Of a DNA stretch of 8,174 bases, positions 5,475 to 8,174 are shown one piece after another. A program made the translations under genes and the position numbers. Origin of the DNA: an uncultured Pseudomonadota bacterium (GTDB lineage: Bacteria > Pseudomonadota > Gammaproteobacteria > Burkholderiales > Methylophilaceae); assembly GCA_903854305.1 (NCBI GenBank), contig CAINWC010000022.1, positions 1-8,174 on the forward strand, in the 5' to 3' direction. The first letter of the stretch is position 1. Every line of letters begins with the position of its first letter. The notes beneath the pieces are model-generated. The model saw only the letters and a program-made list of their open reading frames with translations. It searched no databases and was not told the origin of the DNA.

Positions 5475-6254
5475 TCAGACCTATTAAAAATTGCAGATAA
5501 AACCTACCATTCACGCCTGCTTGTAGGGACGGGTAAATATCAAGATTTCGCGCAAACGCGCGCAGCGATTGACGCTAGCGGCGCTGAAATTATTACGGTG
5601 GCGATTCGCCGTACTAATATTGGCCAAAATGCAGGTGAACCATCGCTTTTAGATTTTTTGCCCCCGGAAGAGTTTACCTATTTGCCCAATACCGCAGGTT
5701 GTTACTCGGCCGATGATGCCGTGCGCACTTTGCGTTTGGCGCGTGAGTTATTGGATGGCCATCAATTAGTGAAATTAGAAGTGCTGGGCGACCCGAATAC
5801 GCTGTACCCGAATATGATTGAAACCATCGCTGCGGCTAAAGTGTTAGTGAAAGATGGCTTTGATGTGATGGTGTATTGCTCGGATGACCCGATTATCGCG
5901 AAGCAGTTAGAAGAAATTGGTTGTTGCGCGGTGATGCCATTAGCATCGTTAATCGGCTCTGGCATGGGTATTTTGAACCCATGGAATCTGCAAATCATCA
6001 TCGCAAATGCCAACATTCCCGTACTGGTAGATGCTGGCGTAGGCACCGCTTCTGATGCCGCTATTGCAATGGAACTGGGTTGCCAAGGTGTATTAATGAA
6101 CACGGCGATTGCTGCGGCACGCGACCCCGTACTGATGGCCAGTGCGATGAAAAAAGCGGTTGAAGCTGGGCGTGAGGCCTATCTTGCAGGTCGTATGCCT
6201 AAAAAGCTATACGCTGCCAGCCCAAGCTCACCTAGCGCCGGTTTGATTGCATGA
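5472..6254 (+). CDS. thiG: ThiG, thiazole synthase
   Basis: A 260-aa cytoplasmic TIM-barrel enzyme that condenses 1-deoxy-D-xylulose 5-phosphate, dehydroglycine and sulfur from ThiS thiocarboxylate into the thiazole phosphate of thiamine. Family marks in order: [10 protein letters not shown] (14-23), VAIRRTNI (43-50), [14 protein letters not shown] (72-85), LVKLEVLGD with Lys101 as the Schiff-base lysine, VYCSDDP (134-140), [10 protein letters not shown] (155-164), [20 protein letters not shown] (181-200) and a C-terminal SPSAGLI. The length is normal and the protein appears complete. The start codon is TTG, with a good ribosome site. It lies between thiS and apaG, nine bases before the latter, so an operon is likely. 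Whether dehydroglycine comes from ThiO or ThiH cannot be judged, as neither gene is present. Confidence 0.96.
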   Translation: MSDLLKIADKTYHSRLLVGTGKYQDFAQTRAAIDASGAEIITVAIRRTNIGQNAGEPSLLDFLPPEEFTYLPNTAGCYSADDAVRTLRLARELLDGHQLVKLEVLGDPNTLYPNMIETIAAAKVLVKDGFDVMVYCSDDPIIAKQLEEIGCCAVMPLASLIGSGMGILNPWNLQIIIANANIPVLVDAGVGTASDAAIAMELGCQGVLMNTAIAAARDPVLMASAMKKAVEAGREAYLAGRMPKKLYAASPSSPSAGLIA

Positions 6255-6263
6255 TGAGGCTTT

Positions 6264-6647
6264 ATGAGTAGCGCTACCCATTACGAGTGCTCAGTGACGG
6301 TTGAAGCCGTGTTTATTGCGGAACAGTCAGATATTGAGCATAATCGGTACGCGTTTGCATATCACGTTAAAATTACCAACACAGGTACCATCGCAGCACA
6401 GTTAATCAGCCGACACTGGATTATTACCGAGGCTAACGGCGAGCAGCAAGAAGTAAAAGGTTTAGGCGTGGTGGGTGCCCAACCGCTACTCAATCCGAAT
6501 GAATCTTTTGAATACACAAGCGGTACGCTCATCAGCATGCCTATGGGTGAAATGCATGGCACTTACCAAATGGTGGCTGAAGACGGCACACGGTTTGATG
6601 CGATTATCCATCCTTTCACCCTGAGTATGCCAAGAGTGCTGCATTAG
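6264..6647 (+). CDS. apaG: ApaG protein
   Basis: A 127-aa member of the ApaG family (PF04379), normal in length. It has the fibronectin-III-like beta-sandwich pattern: VTVEAVFIAEQSD (10-22), FAYHVKITNTG (31-41), LISRHWIITEANG (47-59), the glycine signature GLGVVGAQP (66-74), LNPNESFEYTSG (76-87), MPMGEMHGTYQM (92-103) and a final FTLSMP. The eukaryotic homologous domain occurs in F-box proteins. In bacteria the gene was named for its place near apaH, and its molecular role is unclear, with proposed links to protein interaction or nucleotide binding. The start ATG is preceded by GAGG four bases away, and the thiG stop is nine bases upstream, so translation may be coupled. Being tied to thiamine genes here need not reflect function. 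Confidence 0.96.
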   Translation: MSSATHYECSVTVEAVFIAEQSDIEHNRYAFAYHVKITNTGTIAAQLISRHWIITEANGEQQEVKGLGVVGAQPLLNPNESFEYTSGTLISMPMGEMHGTYQMVAEDGTRFDAIIHPFTLSMPRVLH

Positions 6648-6706
6648 ATTTTGCATGACTGCCCCTTGTCATTCTCTTCAAAATATTCAACCTTATTAGT
6701 AAATCA

Positions 6707-7981
6707 ATGAAAAAAACAGCTGCGCTTTTTATAGTGATGTTAGTTGCCAGTACTTTGCCGGCTTGTACCAATAAAAATGTAATCCCTATTGAACCCGTAA
6801 AAGCTACGCCACCAACGGCTAAATGCGACTGCGGCGCCCTTCCCCCTGCGCAAATTACAGAGCCAAAGGCTAGCGAAATAAAGCCAGCCGATACAAAAGA
6901 AATCGTAAAAATTGCAGACTATGGCCTGTTGAAGCCGGTTAAGTGGGAAGATGTAGACGGGATAGATCAGGACAACCTAAGCGCTTCATGGCCAGCCTGG
7001 ATGCAGAGCTGCTCAACTTTAATCAACAAACCTATGTGGCAAAAAGCCTGTAGTGCGGCGACACAACTGAATAGTCAGTATGCAAACAAACCTAATACGG
7101 AATCGTTGCAGACCTATTTTAAACAATACTTTTCCGTGTATAAAGCCACTAATATTGATGGCACTGATAATGGTCTGATTACTGGATATTATGAGCCACT
7201 ACTAAAAGGTAGCCGTACAAAATCAGCTAAATACGCTTACCCACTATACCAGCAGCCGAATGACTTAATCACGGTTGAGCTTGATAGCATTTACCCTGAA
7301 CTTAAATATAAGCGAGTGCGTGGGCGTTTGGTGGGCAATAGGCTAGTACCTTATTACAATCGCGCAGAAATTGAACTGGATGCATCACCCATCAAAGGCC
7401 GCGAGTTTATTTATATTGATGACATTATTGATGTATTTTTCTTGCAGATTCAAGGTTCAGGATTGGTGCAGTTAGATAATGGCGAACAAGTACATGTGGG
7501 CTATGCAGATCAAAATGGACAAACCTACAATTCAATCGGTCGTCTGCTAATAGAGCGTGGCGAGCTAACCGCATCAAGTGCTTCAATGCAAGGCATCAAA
7601 AATTGGGCACGCAATAACCCTAGCAAGCTACGTGAGCTGCTCAATAGCAATCCTAGCTATGTGTTCTTTAGAGAATTGCCAGCGGGCTTGCCTGGCCCAT
7701 TAGGTGCGCTTGGCGTGCCAATCCTGCCTGAAAAGAGTGTGGCGGTTGATGCCAAATTTGTGCCACTTGGGGCACCCGTGTTTTTATCGACTACTGAACC
7801 TAATAGTGCAAAACCATTAAAACGGATGATGATGGCACAAGATACTGGTGGCGCTATTAAAGGTGGGGTTCGTGCAGATTTTTTTTGGGGCGCAGGTTTA
7901 GAAGCGGGTGCAAAAGCTGGCGCGATGAAGCAGGTAGGGAAAATTTGGGTATTATTGCCTAAAGAATTTATATTTAAGTAG
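6707..7981 (+). CDS. mltA: MltA, membrane-bound lytic murein transglycosylase A
   Basis: A predicted outer-membrane lipoprotein of 424 aa that cleaves peptidoglycan glycan strands to 1,6-anhydromuramyl products. The signal peptide ends in lipobox Leu17-Pro18-Ala19-Cys20. A Pro/Lys-rich linker (21-70) with an extra CDC (40-42) follows, longer than in E. coli MltA and accounting for much of the extra length (E. coli precursor 365 aa). MltA domain marks are GLITGYYEPLLKGSR (156-170), VPYYNRAEIE (214-223) and VFFLQIQGSG (243-252). The 3D-type double-psi barrel part has GPLGALGVP (330-338), VAVDAKFVPLGAPVFL (345-360), MMAQDTGGAIKGGVRADFFW (375-394) and GKIWVLLPK. Asp391 in ADFFWGAG aligns with the catalytic Asp308 of mature E. 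coli MltA. It follows apaG by 59 bases with only a weak ribosome site, and no terminator lies between, so co-transcription is plausible. Confidence 0.96.
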   Translation: MKKTAALFIVMLVASTLPACTNKNVIPIEPVKATPPTAKCDCGALPPAQITEPKASEIKPADTKEIVKIADYGLLKPVKWEDVDGIDQDNLSASWPAWMQSCSTLINKPMWQKACSAATQLNSQYANKPNTESLQTYFKQYFSVYKATNIDGTDNGLITGYYEPLLKGSRTKSAKYAYPLYQQPNDLITVELDSIYPELKYKRVRGRLVGNRLVPYYNRAEIELDASPIKGREFIYIDDIIDVFFLQIQGSGLVQLDNGEQVHVGYADQNGQTYNSIGRLLIERGELTASSASMQGIKNWARNNPSKLRELLNSNPSYVFFRELPAGLPGPLGALGVPILPEKSVAVDAKFVPLGAPVFLSTTEPNSAKPLKRMMMAQDTGGAIKGGVRADFFWGAGLEAGAKAGAMKQVGKIWVLLPKEFIFK

Positions 7982-8013
7982 TTGATGAATAGCTTTTGGT
8001 TTAATAACTATCC

Positions 8014-8053
8014 CAAGCAGCTGCCTCCTAACATTACTTTGGAGACCTGCTTG
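8014..8053 (+). other. Stem-loop downstream of mltA
   Basis: CAAGCAG (8014-8020) pairs with CTGCTTG (8047-8053), and inside it CTCC (8025-8028) pairs with GGAG (8041-8044). There is no T-run after it, so it is at best a weak or processed 3' end for the mltA transcript. The rest of 7982-8100 shows no gene. Confidence 0.4.
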
Positions 8054-8116
8054 CCATGAGTTAGAACGCTTGCGAAAGACCATATGCTTCTCCAAACAGG
8101 ACAAGCAACAGAAACG

Positions 8117-8142
8117 AAAAAGCCCCACATGCTGTGAGGCTT
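8117..8142 (-). terminator. Probable intrinsic terminator for a leftward gene beyond the right edge
   Basis: AAGCC-C-CACA (8120-8129) and TGTG-A-GGCTT (8133-8142) form a stem with one internal mismatch and a 3-base loop. On the minus strand the stem runs into five Ts (complement of 8117-8121), the layout of a leftward terminator. Read on the plus strand it is followed only by ATAAA, so rightward use for mltA is less likely. The leftward gene would lie to the right of 8142 and mostly outside the window. Confidence 0.5.
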
Positions 8143-8174
8143 ATAAATACTGGGGTGCCCGAGACGATAGCACT

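Noticed and set aside
8150..8174. Possible minus-strand tRNA 3' end (TGGGGTGCCCG at the right edge)
   Set aside because: The minus strand reads like an acceptor end plus CCA, but the bases before it do not form a T-arm with TTCGA-type loop, and the window ends too soon to test the rest.
1..8174. CRISPR array, toxin-antitoxin pair or phage module
   Set aside because: No regularly spaced repeats were found, no paired small genes of that kind, and no integrase, capsid or transposase gene.

Overview
The window looks like the chromosome of a Gram-negative proteobacterium with slightly AT-leaning composition. It encodes two predicted lipoproteins, a periplasmic YfiR-family protein, a TonB-receptor remnant, MltA and ApaG. 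The gene set and protein style (Gnd, ThiS/ThiG, ApaG, MltA) suggest a betaproteobacterium, perhaps of the Methylophilaceae (Methylotenera-like). That assignment is inference from familiarity, not from a marker gene.

Left part (1-2400) is accessory and decaying. It starts with short direct repeats resembling one end of an IS21-family element. Next is an intact MliC-like lysozyme-inhibitor lipoprotein (257-622). Then comes what seems to be the wreck of a signalling operon: a frameshifted C-terminal piece of a TonB-dependent receptor (784-1148), an intact YfiR/DUF4154 periplasmic protein whose start overlaps the receptor stop (1138-1683), and scattered remnants of a membrane sensor with HAMP and PAS segments (1691-1989). 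A small His-rich CxxC/CxxC zinc-ribbon protein (2176-2394) closes this part.

Middle part (2400-4990) is housekeeping carbon metabolism. gnd (6-phosphogluconate dehydrogenase, 503 aa, with an unusual insert) has a good -10 box with a near-perfect 22-bp palindrome over the -35 position. A bidirectional intrinsic terminator separates it from a convergent dienelactone-hydrolase-family gene.

Right part (5128-7981) is a rightward, probably co-transcribed group thiS-thiG-apaG-mltA. ThiS and ThiG act together in thiamine thiazole synthesis, and thiG starts with TTG. ApaG is of unknown molecular role, and MltA is a lytic murein transglycosylase. No TPP riboswitch precedes thiS. The last ~190 bases hold two hairpins and no gene I can support.

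I see no CRISPR array, no complete mobile element, no RNA gene, and no convincing new multi-gene system. The most interesting points are the intact YfiR between broken partners, the palindrome at the gnd promoter, and the small His-rich zinc-ribbon protein.
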